DNA of 64,000 nt, from contig NZ_PYGK01000001.1 in the NCBI RefSeq assembly GCF_003014595.1, positions 372,001 to 436,000 of the forward strand. The letters are read 5' to 3'. Below the pieces are notes generated by a model. That model saw only the letters and a program-made list of their open reading frames with translations. It was not told where the DNA came from and did not search any database. This DNA is from Chitinophaga ginsengisoli. Its GTDB lineage: Bacteria > Bacteroidota > Bacteroidia > Chitinophagales > Chitinophagaceae. Numbering within the stretch: the stretch's first letter is position 1; every line of letters begins with the position of its first letter. Below are positions 8,717-16,791 of the stretch, one piece after another. The translations under genes were made by a program, and so were the position numbers.

Positions 8717-9091
8717 ATGGCATGGGTCTACATATTTATTGCCACGATAATGGAAATTGCCTGGACATTCTGTGTAAAGTTCATGGACATTAAAAAGATA
8801 GGAGCGATCAGGTGGAGCCGCTTTTTCAGCGACGGAGAGTCTGTTCTTTTGCTGTTGCCACTGCTGGGTTACATTGTATTTGGTCTGAGTAATGTGTATT
8901 TCTTTTCATTGTCTTTGAAGCAGATCCCAATGTCAGTGGCACTGGCTGTATGGATGGGTATTGTACTGGTAGGGACTTTTCTTTTGGAAGTGCTGCTGCT
9001 GAAACAATCCTGGCAGGTGTCTCAATTGTTTTTCATGGGATTGATCCTGGTAGGGGTTATTGGTTTGAAGACAAGTATTAAAATACCGTAA
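8717..9091 (+). CDS. small multidrug resistance (SMR)-family transporter
   Basis: This 124-residue protein has four predicted helices. Helix 1 carries the SMR glutamate (IMEIAW), and helix 3 the pattern IPMSVALAVWMGI, matching the EmrE-type IPxxxAYAxW motif. The loop between helices 1 and 2 is longer than in EmrE (about 105-110 residues). It is the last gene of the packed cluster, two bases after the desaturase. In a glycan locus an SMR/ArnE-like protein could flip a lipid-linked sugar; a drug efflux role is the default family alternative. Confidence 0.75.
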   Translation: MAWVYIFIATIMEIAWTFCVKFMDIKKIGAIRWSRFFSDGESVLLLLPLLGYIVFGLSNVYFFSLSLKQIPMSVALAVWMGIVLVGTFLLEVLLLKQSWQVSQLFFMGLILVGVIGLKTSIKIP

Positions 9092-9197
9092 GGATCTTGA
9101 TCCGCAGCCTGTCTGGCATACCGTAAAGTAACTTGATCCGAAAACATTTATTTGGAAGTGGAGAAGCGAATTGTGATTCCCTTGTTTTATCCAAAGA

Positions 9198-9232
9198 AAA
9201 AGGGCTTGACGTTTATCGCGTCAAACCCTTTT
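9198..9232 (-). terminator. terminator hairpin downstream of tRNA-Phe
   Basis: A 14-base arm at 9198-9211 pairs with 9219-9232, with one C/A mismatch and a 7-base loop. On the minus strand it is followed by a T-rich run, as expected for termination after the tRNA. It could also stop plus-strand transcription from the sugar cluster. Confidence 0.75.
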
Positions 9233-9240
9233 CTGTTTCG

Positions 9241-9313
9241 TGGTGTGAGGCGGGATCGAACCGCCGACACAAGGATTTTCAGTCCTTTGCTCTACCGACT
9301 GAGCTACCGCACC
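9241..9313 (-). tRNA. tRNA-Phe (GAA)
   Basis: The minus strand folds into a 73-base cloverleaf: D-arm GCTC/GAGC, anticodon stem AAGGA/TCCTT with loop CTGAAAA (anticodon GAA), and T-arm GGCGG/CCGCC with TTCGATC. No CCA is encoded after the discriminator A, so it must be added enzymatically. The acceptor stem has a C5-A68 mismatch and a G7-U66 wobble. A canonical promoter lies upstream at 9348-9380 and a terminator downstream. Confidence 0.93.
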
Positions 9314-9347
9314 AACTTTTTTTTGTGTCCTTCTCGTGAAGGGATTG

Positions 9348-9380
9348 CAAAGATAAGCAAATTAGAAATTAACTTCCAAA
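9348..9380 (-). promoter_or_regulatory. Bacteroidota-type promoter of tRNA-Phe
   Basis: On the minus strand, TTTG (9377-9380), a 21-base spacer and TATCTTTG (9348-9355) match the -33/-7 consensus TTTG and TAnnTTTG. Transcription would start near 9341, about 28 bases before the mature tRNA. This is the cleanest promoter in the window. Confidence 0.85.
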
Positions 9381-9383
9381 TTT

Positions 9384-10154
9384 TTATGCAACAAAACTTT
9401 TAATTTCTTCCAGTATCCCACTCCACAGCATGTTTCGTTGTTCCAACGCCGCCTTCGATGCCTGTGCAGCCTGCTCCCATTTTACCGGATCATTACCACA
9501 AAGTTCCTGCACCATTTCCATGCCTAAATGACTATGATGATCGCCATCGACTTCTATATGCCTTTCCAGATAATATTTGAAGAGACTGATCTGCCCGGGG
9601 AATTGCCTGTCCAGATCTGTCACCAGCGCCAGGAACATATCAGGAATAAGATCCTCACGGCCAAAGGTGAATACCGCTGCCTGCACATGTACAGGGGCAG
9701 TGGTGATCAGGTCGAATGTGTATTTTACAAAAGAACGTACTGCGTGAGGTAATGTATCTAATACCGATGCAATTGGTTTACCGTTCTGTAATTGCTGCAG
9801 GCAATCTGTAATACCCGAAACATCCGCGCCTGCCTGCGCCATCGCCTGCAGGTACAATTCAAAATGACTGACACGTGTGCCATCAGGATCCACATCACTT
9901 TCTTCTCCCGTCACGATCTCGTTGATGAGATAACGGGTGGCAGCGCTGCCTTTCGGTACCCATGGAATATCTGTACAGGTAAGATGCTTTTGTAAAGACT
10001 TCAGCAATGACATGAAATCCCATACTGCAAACACATGATACTGCATAAAAGAACGGATATCTTCTATGCGCTGCATTTCGGAATATAGTGGATGCTGTAT
10101 AATAGTCTCCCTGACAGGAGCGATGGTTTCTTTAATATGTGGTATGCCAGTCAT
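9384..10154 (-). CDS. DUF3050 family protein (haem-oxygenase-like fold)
   Basis: This 256-residue soluble protein matches DUF3050: HPLYSEM near the N-terminus, FMQYHVFAVWDFMSLL, LINEIVTGEESD, and the histidine-rich stretch YYLERHIEVDGDHHSHLG near residue 210. The family has an all-helical haem-oxygenase-like fold, and the conserved His and Glu residues suggest metal binding, but no activity is established that I know of. It lies 20 bases downstream of recQ on the same strand and may be co-transcribed with it. Confidence 0.8.
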   Translation of the reverse strand: MTGIPHIKETIAPVRETIIQHPLYSEMQRIEDIRSFMQYHVFAVWDFMSLLKSLQKHLTCTDIPWVPKGSAATRYLINEIVTGEESDVDPDGTRVSHFELYLQAMAQAGADVSGITDCLQQLQNGKPIASVLDTLPHAVRSFVKYTFDLITTAPVHVQAAVFTFGREDLIPDMFLALVTDLDRQFPGQISLFKYYLERHIEVDGDHHSHLGMEMVQELCGNDPVKWEQAAQASKAALEQRNMLWSGILEEIKSFVA

Positions 10155-10174
10155 GTACAGTTAAGATTCAGCTA

Positions 10175-12376
10175 TTAGTTTCCATATTCCACCAGGAACT
10201 TGATACGCATGAGTTTCAGTTGTTCGATGGTGTAATCGCTTTCTATCAGTTCCTCGCGTGCCAGCGCCAGACTCGAGGTCTCGCAGCCTTTGAAATATTC
10301 CATGATCTCATCCTGTGCATAATCGTCCAGTTCTTCGTCCAGACAATAATCCAGGTTCAGTTTAGTACCGCTTGCTACAATGGTTTCCATTTCATCCAGC
10401 AACTGCGGAATGGTTAATTCCTTATTGCGGGCAATGGTTTCCAATGGCATCTTTTTATCGATATTCTGTATGATAAATACTTTGAGACCACTCTTATTCA
10501 CCACGCTCTTCATCACAAAGTCGTCAGGCTTTACGATGTCGTTCTCTTCCACATATTTGGAGATAACGTCCACAAATTGCTTACCATAGCGGATGGCTTT
10601 ACCCTTACTTACACCCTGGATCTTTTCGAGTTCCTGTACAGTAGTAGGATATTGGGTGGCCATATCTTCAAGGGATGTTTCCAGGAAGATCACGAAAGGA
10701 GGCAGGTTCTTTTCTTTTGCAACCTTTTTACGCAGTTCCTTCAGCATTTCGAACAGCACAGTATCTGCAGATGCCTGTGCCTCAGTGGCTACATCGTCAT
10801 CCTCTCCACCGTCTTCTTCAAACTGATGGTTGAGGGATACCATGATAGAATATGGCTCTTTCAGGAATTTGTGTCCTTTTTCTGTGATCTTCAGCAGGCC
10901 GTATTCTTCTATATCCTTTTCTATCAGGTCTTCCAGCATCATCTGGCGGATGAGGGAATTCCAGAAGTGAGCGTCAAATTCCTTGCCCTGGCCAAATACT
11001 TCCAGCTGATTATGCTGATAAGTGGTGATCTGCGGATTCACTTTTCCTGTAATGATGTTCACGACATAGTCACTACCAAAGCGCTCTTCCAATGCTTTGA
11101 TGGCGTTGAGTACAATCACCACCCGGTTCTTCACCTCGATCTTTTCTTTCGGATTCCGGCAGTTGTCGCAGGCATTATTACACTGTGATTCCTCGTACTT
11201 TTCACCAAAGTAGTGAAGAATTACCTTCCTGCGGCAGGCAGAGCTTTCTGCATATGCTACAGTTTCATTAATGAGCTGTGCACCCATTTCCCGCTCACTC
11301 AATGGTTTATCGCGCATAAGGTGTTCCAGCTTCTGTACATCCTTATAGGAGTAAAAACAGACGCAGATACCTTCCAGTCCATCACGACCGGCACGACCCG
11401 TTTCCTGGTAATAGTTTTCCAGGCTCTTCGGAATATTGTAGTGAATAACGAAACGGACATCAGGTTTATCGATTCCCATACCAAAGGCGATGGTCGCCAC
11501 GATCACATCCACATCTTCATGCAGGAACATGTCCTGACGCTGGGCACGGGTACCTGCATCCAGGCCGGCGTGGTAGGCAACAGCTTTAATGTTGTTAGCT
11601 ACCAGCATGTCTGCCAGTTCTTCGGTGGTTTTACGATTAAGCGTATATATGATACCGCTTTTCCCTTTATGTAGGTGGATGAACTTAACGATCTCCCGGA
11701 TGGTCTGGTCCTTTTTCCGTTTAGGACGGATCTCATAATAGAGGTTCGGCCTGTTAAAAGAAGAAAGGTACACCTGCGGATCGCGTAAGCCCAGATTCTT
11801 TACGATGTCACTCTGTACTTTAGGAGTAGCAGTAGCGGTCAGCGCTATAATAGGAAGGTTACCATTGATCTGTTCTATCATCTCCTTCAGACGGCGGTAC
11901 TCCGGACGGAAGTCATGCCCCCATTCCGAGATACAGTGCGCCTCATCTACAGCGATGAAAGAGATCTCCAGTTCCTTGAAGAACTCCAGGTTTTCCTGCT
12001 TGGTCAGCGTTTCCGGTGCTACATAGAGCATTTTGGTCTTGCCGGAAAGCAGATCCGTCCTTACTTTTTTTATCTGTGCTTTTGACAGGGTAGAATTGAG
12101 AAAGTGCGCCACATTATCTTTACTGCTGTATGAGCGGACCAGGTCCACCTGGTTTTTCATTAAAGCAATAAGAGGAGATACTATCAGCGCGCAACCCGGA
12201 CTCATAAGAGCCGGTAATTGATAACATAAAGATTTCCCTCCGCCGGTTGGCATAATAACAAATGTATCTTTACCGGCTAGGATGCTTTTGATGATGATTT
12301 CCTGGTTCCCTTTGAAGGAATCAAACCCAAAGTGTTCCCGTAATGCATCTATCAAACTTACCTTTACAACAGCCAT
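10175..12376 (-). CDS. recQ: ATP-dependent DNA helicase RecQ
   Basis: This is a 733-residue RecQ helicase (3'-5' unwinding in recombination and fork repair). Walker A GGGKS lies at about residues 45-49, followed by DEAH and the second helicase domain with GRAGRDG. The RQC zinc-site cysteines (CRRK, then CNNACDNC) come next, then an HRDC domain (about 520-600) and an extra C-terminal helical domain. I start it at ATG 12376: the upstream TTG at 12385 lies inside a TAAATTTG promoter box, leaving only about 7 bases between box and ATG. The mRNA may therefore be leaderless. The DUF3050 gene follows on the same strand. Confidence 0.95.
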   Translation of the reverse strand: MAVVKVSLIDALREHFGFDSFKGNQEIIIKSILAGKDTFVIMPTGGGKSLCYQLPALMSPGCALIVSPLIALMKNQVDLVRSYSSKDNVAHFLNSTLSKAQIKKVRTDLLSGKTKMLYVAPETLTKQENLEFFKELEISFIAVDEAHCISEWGHDFRPEYRRLKEMIEQINGNLPIIALTATATPKVQSDIVKNLGLRDPQVYLSSFNRPNLYYEIRPKRKKDQTIREIVKFIHLHKGKSGIIYTLNRKTTEELADMLVANNIKAVAYHAGLDAGTRAQRQDMFLHEDVDVIVATIAFGMGIDKPDVRFVIHYNIPKSLENYYQETGRAGRDGLEGICVCFYSYKDVQKLEHLMRDKPLSEREMGAQLINETVAYAESSACRRKVILHYFGEKYEESQCNNACDNCRNPKEKIEVKNRVVIVLNAIKALEERFGSDYVVNIITGKVNPQITTYQHNQLEVFGQGKEFDAHFWNSLIRQMMLEDLIEKDIEEYGLLKITEKGHKFLKEPYSIMVSLNHQFEEDGGEDDDVATEAQASADTVLFEMLKELRKKVAKEKNLPPFVIFLETSLEDMATQYPTTVQELEKIQGVSKGKAIRYGKQFVDVISKYVEENDIVKPDDFVMKSVVNKSGLKVFIIQNIDKKMPLETIARNKELTIPQLLDEMETIVASGTKLNLDYCLDEELDDYAQDEIMEYFKGCETSSLALAREELIESDYTIEQLKLMRIKFLVEYGN

Positions 12377-12382
12377 TGCATT

Positions 12383-12390
12383 CAAATTTA
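12383..12390 (-). promoter_or_regulatory. TAAATTTG -7 box of recQ
   Basis: The box matches TAnnTTTG exactly and ends 6 bases before the recQ ATG (12376). A TTTG further upstream (12417-12420) is spaced 26 bases away, wider than usual. This implies a leaderless or very short-leader transcript. Confidence 0.55.
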
Positions 12391-12663
12391 AAACAAATAA
12401 ACTCTAAAGAAAGTAACAAATTATGGATATTGTTTATGTGTTTTTTAGGGGACACGAAGTTAACTAAAAATGCGCTGACCGGCAATTATTTTATGCGCTT
12501 CAGCCAGTTGCGACTTACCTAAATGGCTGATCAACCTGTATTTAACTGCCCCGCAAGCGTCCCGTCAGGAGGGCTAAAATGAGAGATCGGGAAAAATCTG
12601 CCTGGAATGGCGCCTTATTACAAAATAAGACAATATCATCGGTTTAATCTGCTGAATCCTAGT

Positions 12664-12671
12664 TAACTTTG
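12664..12671 (+). promoter_or_regulatory. TAACTTTG -7 box of the kdsD-manC operon
   Basis: This is an exact TAnnTTTG match 9 bases before ATG 12681. No good -33 TTTG is visible at the usual distance (TTTA around 12643). It supports ATG 12681 as the start over the TTG at 12669, which lies inside the box. Confidence 0.55.
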
Positions 12672-12680
12672 TGGCTGCCC

Positions 12681-13655
12681 ATGAAAAATAGAACGGTTAT
12701 TAATATTGCCGAAGTGGCGAACCGGACACTGAGCCTCGAGGCTGCAGCTATCTCCGAACTCAGGCAATACATCAATAGTGATTTTGAACAGGCTGTAGAA
12801 TTGATTGCACATTGTGCCGGACGACTGGTAGTTTCCGGTATCGGTAAAAGTGCAATTATCGGTCAGAAAATTGTAGCGACATTAAATTCCACTGGCACTC
12901 CTGCGATTTTTATGCATGCTGCGGATGCTATCCACGGAGATCTGGGCATGATCCAGGAGGACGATATTATCTTATGTATTTCAAAGAGCGGTAACTCACC
13001 TGAGATAAAAGTATTGGTCCCACTAGTGAAGAACTTTGGGAATAAGCTCATCGGCATGGTGGGGAATATGGACTCTTTTTTGGCCAGGGAATCAGACCTG
13101 GTATTGAATACCACCGTCAGAGAAGAGGCCTGTCCTAATAACCTGGCACCTACCACCAGCACGACCGCCCAACTGGCTATGGGAGATGCGCTGGCTGTCT
13201 GCCTCATAGAATGGCACGGATTTACGGCTGCAGACTTTGCGAAGTTTCATCCGGGAGGCACACTTGGTAAAAAGTTATATCTCAAGGTGGGAGATCTGAG
13301 CCGCCTTCATAAGGCCCCGCAGGTGCAGAGAAACAGCTCTTTAAAAGAGATCATTGTTACGATCTCTTCCGGCATGTTGGGCGTAACGGCCGTGCTGGAG
13401 CCGGATGGAACATTGGGAGGAATTATTACTGACGGAGACCTTCGCCGTATGCTCGAAAAGAATATACCGGCAGAAAGCGTTACTGCAGAGAATATCATGT
13501 CAAAGTACCCGAAAACGATCCAGGAAGATGAATTAGCCATCAATGCCCTGGAGAAGATGAGAGAACATGATATTACACAACTACTGGTTTTGAGAGACAA
13601 ACAATATATTGGTATCATTCATTTACATGATTTAATCAGGGAAGGAATTATATAA
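12681..13655 (+). CDS. kdsD: arabinose-5-phosphate isomerase (KpsF/GutQ/KdsD family)
   Basis: This 324-residue protein has an N-terminal SIS sugar isomerase domain (about 40-175; VSGIGKSAIIG, SKSGNSPE, and a TSTTAQLAMGDALA stretch). Two CBS domains follow (about 205-325). The family interconverts ribulose-5-phosphate and arabinose-5-phosphate, the first committed step to Kdo. It is separated from the next gene (manC) by one base, so the two form an operon. The product would feed Kdo or 8-amino-Kdo made by the kdn genes at 35-38 kb. The start was chosen by promoter position. Confidence 0.88.
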   Translation: MKNRTVINIAEVANRTLSLEAAAISELRQYINSDFEQAVELIAHCAGRLVVSGIGKSAIIGQKIVATLNSTGTPAIFMHAADAIHGDLGMIQEDDIILCISKSGNSPEIKVLVPLVKNFGNKLIGMVGNMDSFLARESDLVLNTTVREEACPNNLAPTTSTTAQLAMGDALAVCLIEWHGFTAADFAKFHPGGTLGKKLYLKVGDLSRLHKAPQVQRNSSLKEIIVTISSGMLGVTAVLEPDGTLGGIITDGDLRRMLEKNIPAESVTAENIMSKYPKTIQEDELAINALEKMREHDITQLLVLRDKQYIGIIHLHDLIREGII

Positions 13656-13656
13656 G

Positions 13657-14748
13657 ATGACAGCTGTGAACAGGCATTTTTACGTGGCCATTATGGCCGG
13701 GGGAATAGGTAGTCGTTTCTGGCCCTATAGTCGTACTGATCACCCCAAGCAGTTCCTGGATATTCTGAATACCGGGAAGACGCTGTTACAATGGACCTTC
13801 GAGAGGTTTGCGCAATTTATTCCACATGAGAATATCTTTATCGTTACACACCATCACTATGCAGCAAAGGTGAGGGAACAGCTTCCCGAATTGCTGGTGG
13901 AAAACATCGTCAGTGAACCCTCCCGGAAGAATACAGCTCCGTGTATCGCTTATATTTCCCATAAGATAAACAGACAGGACCCTAAAGCAAATATTATCTG
14001 CGCTCCCGCGGATCATTTGATCATGGATCCTATCGCTTTCGCCAGTACCTGCCTGAACGCACTGATGTTCGTACAGAAACACAGCGCGCTCGTGACACTG
14101 GGTATCAAACCTACCCGTCCCGACACCGGTTATGGCTATATCCAGTTTGAAACACAACAGGTGGCAGATAACGTATACCCCGTAAAGACGTTTACAGAAA
14201 AGCCCAACCTGGAACTGGCAAAGACGTTCCTGCAAAGCGGAGACTTCCTCTGGAATGCCGGGATCTTTGTGTGGAACGTAAAGACAATACTCGCTGCCTT
14301 TAATAAATACCTTCCGGAAATAGACGAACTGTTCGTGCAGGGCACAAGCAAGTTGAATACACCAGAAGAGAAGAAAATGATAGAGAGCATCTATCCGCAG
14401 TGTACCAATATTTCCATTGATTATGCCATCATGGAAAAAGCGGATAACGTATATGTGATACCGTCCAACTTCGGATGGAGTGATCTGGGTACCTGGGCAT
14501 CCGCATACGAGAACCTGGAAAGAGATGAAGATGGCAATGCTGTACAGGGCAAGAATGTAATGCTGGTCGATGCTACTAATTGTATGGTGAAGGCGCCCCA
14601 GGAAAAGCTGCTGGTCATACAGGGCCTTGATGAATTCATCGTGGTAGACACTTCTGATGTATTGCTGATCTGTAAAAAGGAGAACGAACAACAGATCAAG
14701 GAATATGTGGCCGAAGTAAAAAGAAACAAGGGAGAAAAATTCCTTTAA
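13657..14748 (+). CDS. manC: mannose-1-phosphate guanylyltransferase
   Basis: This is a 363-residue nucleotidyltransferase making GDP-mannose from mannose-1-phosphate and GTP. The pyrophosphorylase signature MAGGIGSRFWPYSR...HPKQFL is near the N-terminus. EPSRKNTAPCI, the FTEKP motif and FLWNAGIFVW follow. The length matches the single-domain form without a fused phosphomannose isomerase cupin. It is co-transcribed with the KdsD-like gene (one-base gap) and ends before a strong hairpin at 14763-14828. Confidence 0.92.
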   Translation: MTAVNRHFYVAIMAGGIGSRFWPYSRTDHPKQFLDILNTGKTLLQWTFERFAQFIPHENIFIVTHHHYAAKVREQLPELLVENIVSEPSRKNTAPCIAYISHKINRQDPKANIICAPADHLIMDPIAFASTCLNALMFVQKHSALVTLGIKPTRPDTGYGYIQFETQQVADNVYPVKTFTEKPNLELAKTFLQSGDFLWNAGIFVWNVKTILAAFNKYLPEIDELFVQGTSKLNTPEEKKMIESIYPQCTNISIDYAIMEKADNVYVIPSNFGWSDLGTWASAYENLERDEDGNAVQGKNVMLVDATNCMVKAPQEKLLVIQGLDEFIVVDTSDVLLICKKENEQQIKEYVAEVKRNKGEKFL

Positions 14749-14762
14749 AGAATAAAACCAGG

Positions 14763-14832
14763 AACGGATGATCAATTACGGATTACATGTTTTAATTTCA
14801 GACATTGATTCGCAATTGATCATCCGTTTTTT
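14763..14832 (+). terminator. 15-bp perfect inverted repeat with T-run, abutting the next start codon
   Basis: A perfect 15-base arm (14763-14777) pairs with 14814-14828 across a 36-base loop and is followed by TTTT directly before ATG 14833. It should terminate manC transcription. The ATG of the aminotransferase follows the T-run immediately, so its own transcript must start inside the loop or right arm (a TAATTTCA look-alike lies near 14792), or the hairpin may control read-through. Confidence 0.7.
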
Positions 14833-15966
14833 ATGTCAAAACTTCCTAAGGTAGGCACCACCATATTCTCTGTGATGTCTGCGCTTGCCGCGCAACACAA
14901 AGCCATTAATCTCTCACAGGGTTTCCCCGATTTTGATTGTGACGAATTACTGAAAAGACTGGTAAATGATGCCATGGAGGAAGGGCATAATCAATATGCC
15001 CCGATGCCAGGTATTATGCCATTAAGGGAAGTGATTGCTCAGAAGATAGAAAGCCTGTATGGCCAACAGGTAAATCCGGATACAGAAATTACGATCACAC
15101 CCGGAGGTACATATGCGATCTTTACAGCTATTGCTACGTGTATTGGTCCTGGTGACGAGGTCATTATATTTGAACCCGCTTACGATAGCTACATTCCCAA
15201 TGTACTGGTAAATGGTGGTGTGCCCGTATTGATCCCACTGTCTTTTCCTGATTATAGCATTGACTGGAACCTGGTGCGTAGTAAGATCACACCACGTACC
15301 AAGATGATCATGATCAATACCCCACACAATCCTACCGCCAGTATCATCAGCCGGGAAGACCTGGAAGAACTGCAAAAGATCGTGACAGCACATAACTTGC
15401 TTGTATTGTCCGATGAAGTGTATGAGCACCTGATATATGATGGCCAGGAACACCTCAGCATCTTGCGTTATTCGGAATTGCTGCGGAACAGTTTTGTCAC
15501 ATTCTCCTTCGGTAAGGTATTCCACAACACCGGTTGGAAAATGGGCTACTGTATTGCGCCAGCACATCTGATGTCAGAATACCGGAAAGTACATCAGTAC
15601 CTCTGCTTCTCCGTGAATACACCCATGCAGTATGGCCTTTCCCGCTACCTTCAAACACCCGAACACTATCTTTCCCTGCCGGGCTTTTACCAGCAGAAAA
15701 GAGATTATTTCCTTGAGCTGATGAAGGATACCCGCTTTACGCCACTCTACTCAAAAGGAAGTTATTTCCAGCTGATGCGCTATGACCGTATCTCTGATGA
15801 GGGAGATAAGGATTTTGCCACCCGTATTACAAAGGAACTTGGCGTGGCCAGTATTCCGGTATCTGCATTTTATGAAAACGGGAAAGACGATCATGTAGTG
15901 CGGTTCTGCTTTGCAAAGAAGAAGGAGACATTGGAACAGGCGGCAGAACGACTCAGAAAGATATAA
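14833..15966 (+). CDS. class I/II aminotransferase, methionine/kynurenine aminotransferase type
   Basis: This 377-residue fold-type I PLP enzyme resembles YbdL methionine aminotransferase and kynurenine aminotransferases. It has INLSQGFPDFD near the N-terminus, QYAPMPG, the NTPHNPTA motif, SDEVYEHL and the Schiff-base lysine in FSFGKVFHNTGWKMGY (about residue 235). YbdL-type enzymes recycle methionine from 4-methylthio-2-oxobutanoate. It is cytoplasmic and appears to be a single-gene unit bounded by hairpins at both ends. Confidence 0.88.
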   Translation: MSKLPKVGTTIFSVMSALAAQHKAINLSQGFPDFDCDELLKRLVNDAMEEGHNQYAPMPGIMPLREVIAQKIESLYGQQVNPDTEITITPGGTYAIFTAIATCIGPGDEVIIFEPAYDSYIPNVLVNGGVPVLIPLSFPDYSIDWNLVRSKITPRTKMIMINTPHNPTASIISREDLEELQKIVTAHNLLVLSDEVYEHLIYDGQEHLSILRYSELLRNSFVTFSFGKVFHNTGWKMGYCIAPAHLMSEYRKVHQYLCFSVNTPMQYGLSRYLQTPEHYLSLPGFYQQKRDYFLELMKDTRFTPLYSKGSYFQLMRYDRISDEGDKDFATRITKELGVASIPVSAFYENGKDDHVVRFCFAKKKETLEQAAERLRKI

Positions 15967-15981
15967 ACATGGTATAAAGAA

Positions 15982-16011
15982 AAAAGCCACTCCTGGAGAA
16001 GAGCGGCTTTT
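15982..16011. terminator. bidirectional terminator between convergent genes
   Basis: AAAAGCCACTC (15982-15992) pairs with GAGCGGCTTTT (16001-16011) with one mismatch and an 8-base loop. A/T runs at both ends allow it to serve the aminotransferase (plus) and carbonic anhydrase (minus). Confidence 0.8.
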
Positions 16012-16057
16012 CCTTTGTATATGACTACAAGCATGGCTTGTCAACAGTTGTTGGTCC

Positions 16058-16738
16058 TTAGACGGTTACCGCCTCAGGAGCCTCTTGGTACGCCTCACTG
16101 CCAATCACCAGGGTGTCTTCATGGAAGGTTACCACACCTGTTTCCACATTATACACAGCACCGATAATACCGATCTCGCCGTTCAGGATCATGTCGCGCA
16201 GAATATGGCTCTGCTCCATAATGGCCTGTACGGAACGCTTCGTATGAAGGTCTGTTACTGCATCCACAAATTCAGGGTTTGAAGATGTTCTGTTTTCTTT
16301 GATCGTCTTTTCTGCATACACAGCCGGCGTGATCTTACCCAGCAATCCTGTCAGGTTACCCATTTCCACTTTGTCACAAGCACCTTTGATAGCACCACAT
16401 TTCGTGTGACCGAGTACCACGATAAATTTTGAGCCAGCCACTTTACACGCATATTCAAGACTACCCAGCACGTTTTCAGAGATCACTGCTCCTGCCAGAC
16501 GGATACTGAAGATGTCGCCCAGACCCTGGTCAAAGATGAGTTCTGCAGAAGTACGGGAGTCCATGCAGCTTACAATAGCCGCCATTGGCCACTGACCATC
16601 ACGGGTTTCATTTACCTGCTCCAGCAGGTTACGATGCAGGCGTAGATTGTCTACAAAACGCTCATTACCATTCCTGAGAAGTTCATAAGCCTGAGCGGGA
16701 GTGATATTGGACTGAGATGCTTTATTTAATGTTTTCAT
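16058..16738 (-). CDS. beta-carbonic anhydrase
   Basis: This 226-residue beta-class enzyme interconverts CO2 and bicarbonate. The zinc ligands and catalytic dyad are C58, D60 and R62 in SCMDSR, and H111 and C114 in GHTKCGA. I start it at ATG 16738; the in-frame TTG nine bases upstream is less likely. It lies 53 bases downstream of the SulP transporter gene on the same strand, a pairing typical of bicarbonate handling. No signal peptide is seen, so it is cytoplasmic. Confidence 0.93.
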   Translation of the reverse strand: MKTLNKASQSNITPAQAYELLRNGNERFVDNLRLHRNLLEQVNETRDGQWPMAAIVSCMDSRTSAELIFDQGLGDIFSIRLAGAVISENVLGSLEYACKVAGSKFIVVLGHTKCGAIKGACDKVEMGNLTGLLGKITPAVYAEKTIKENRTSSNPEFVDAVTDLHTKRSVQAIMEQSHILRDMILNGEIGIIGAVYNVETGVVTFHEDTLVIGSEAYQEAPEAVTV

Positions 16739-16791
16739 TTTTTTCAACTTTTACTGTTTTAAGAATTAATCCGTTCCTGCTGCGACTGTTT

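Noticed and set aside
9088..9140. Imperfect direct repeat ACCGTAANG...CTTGATCCG
   Set aside because: Only two short copies next to each other at the end of the SMR gene; probably a local duplication without function.
9133..9403. Two plus-strand frames across the tRNA-Phe gene
   Set aside because: They are antisense reads of the tRNA and its promoter/terminator.
10577..11188. 203-residue open frame antisense to recQ
   Set aside because: It overlaps the conserved RQC/HRDC-coding part of recQ and shows no domain.
13786..14775. 329-residue open frame antisense to the mannose-1-phosphate guanylyltransferase gene
   Set aside because: The plus-strand frame has all family motifs. The antisense product is rich in Cys, His and Tyr with no recognisable domain, as expected for a shadow frame.
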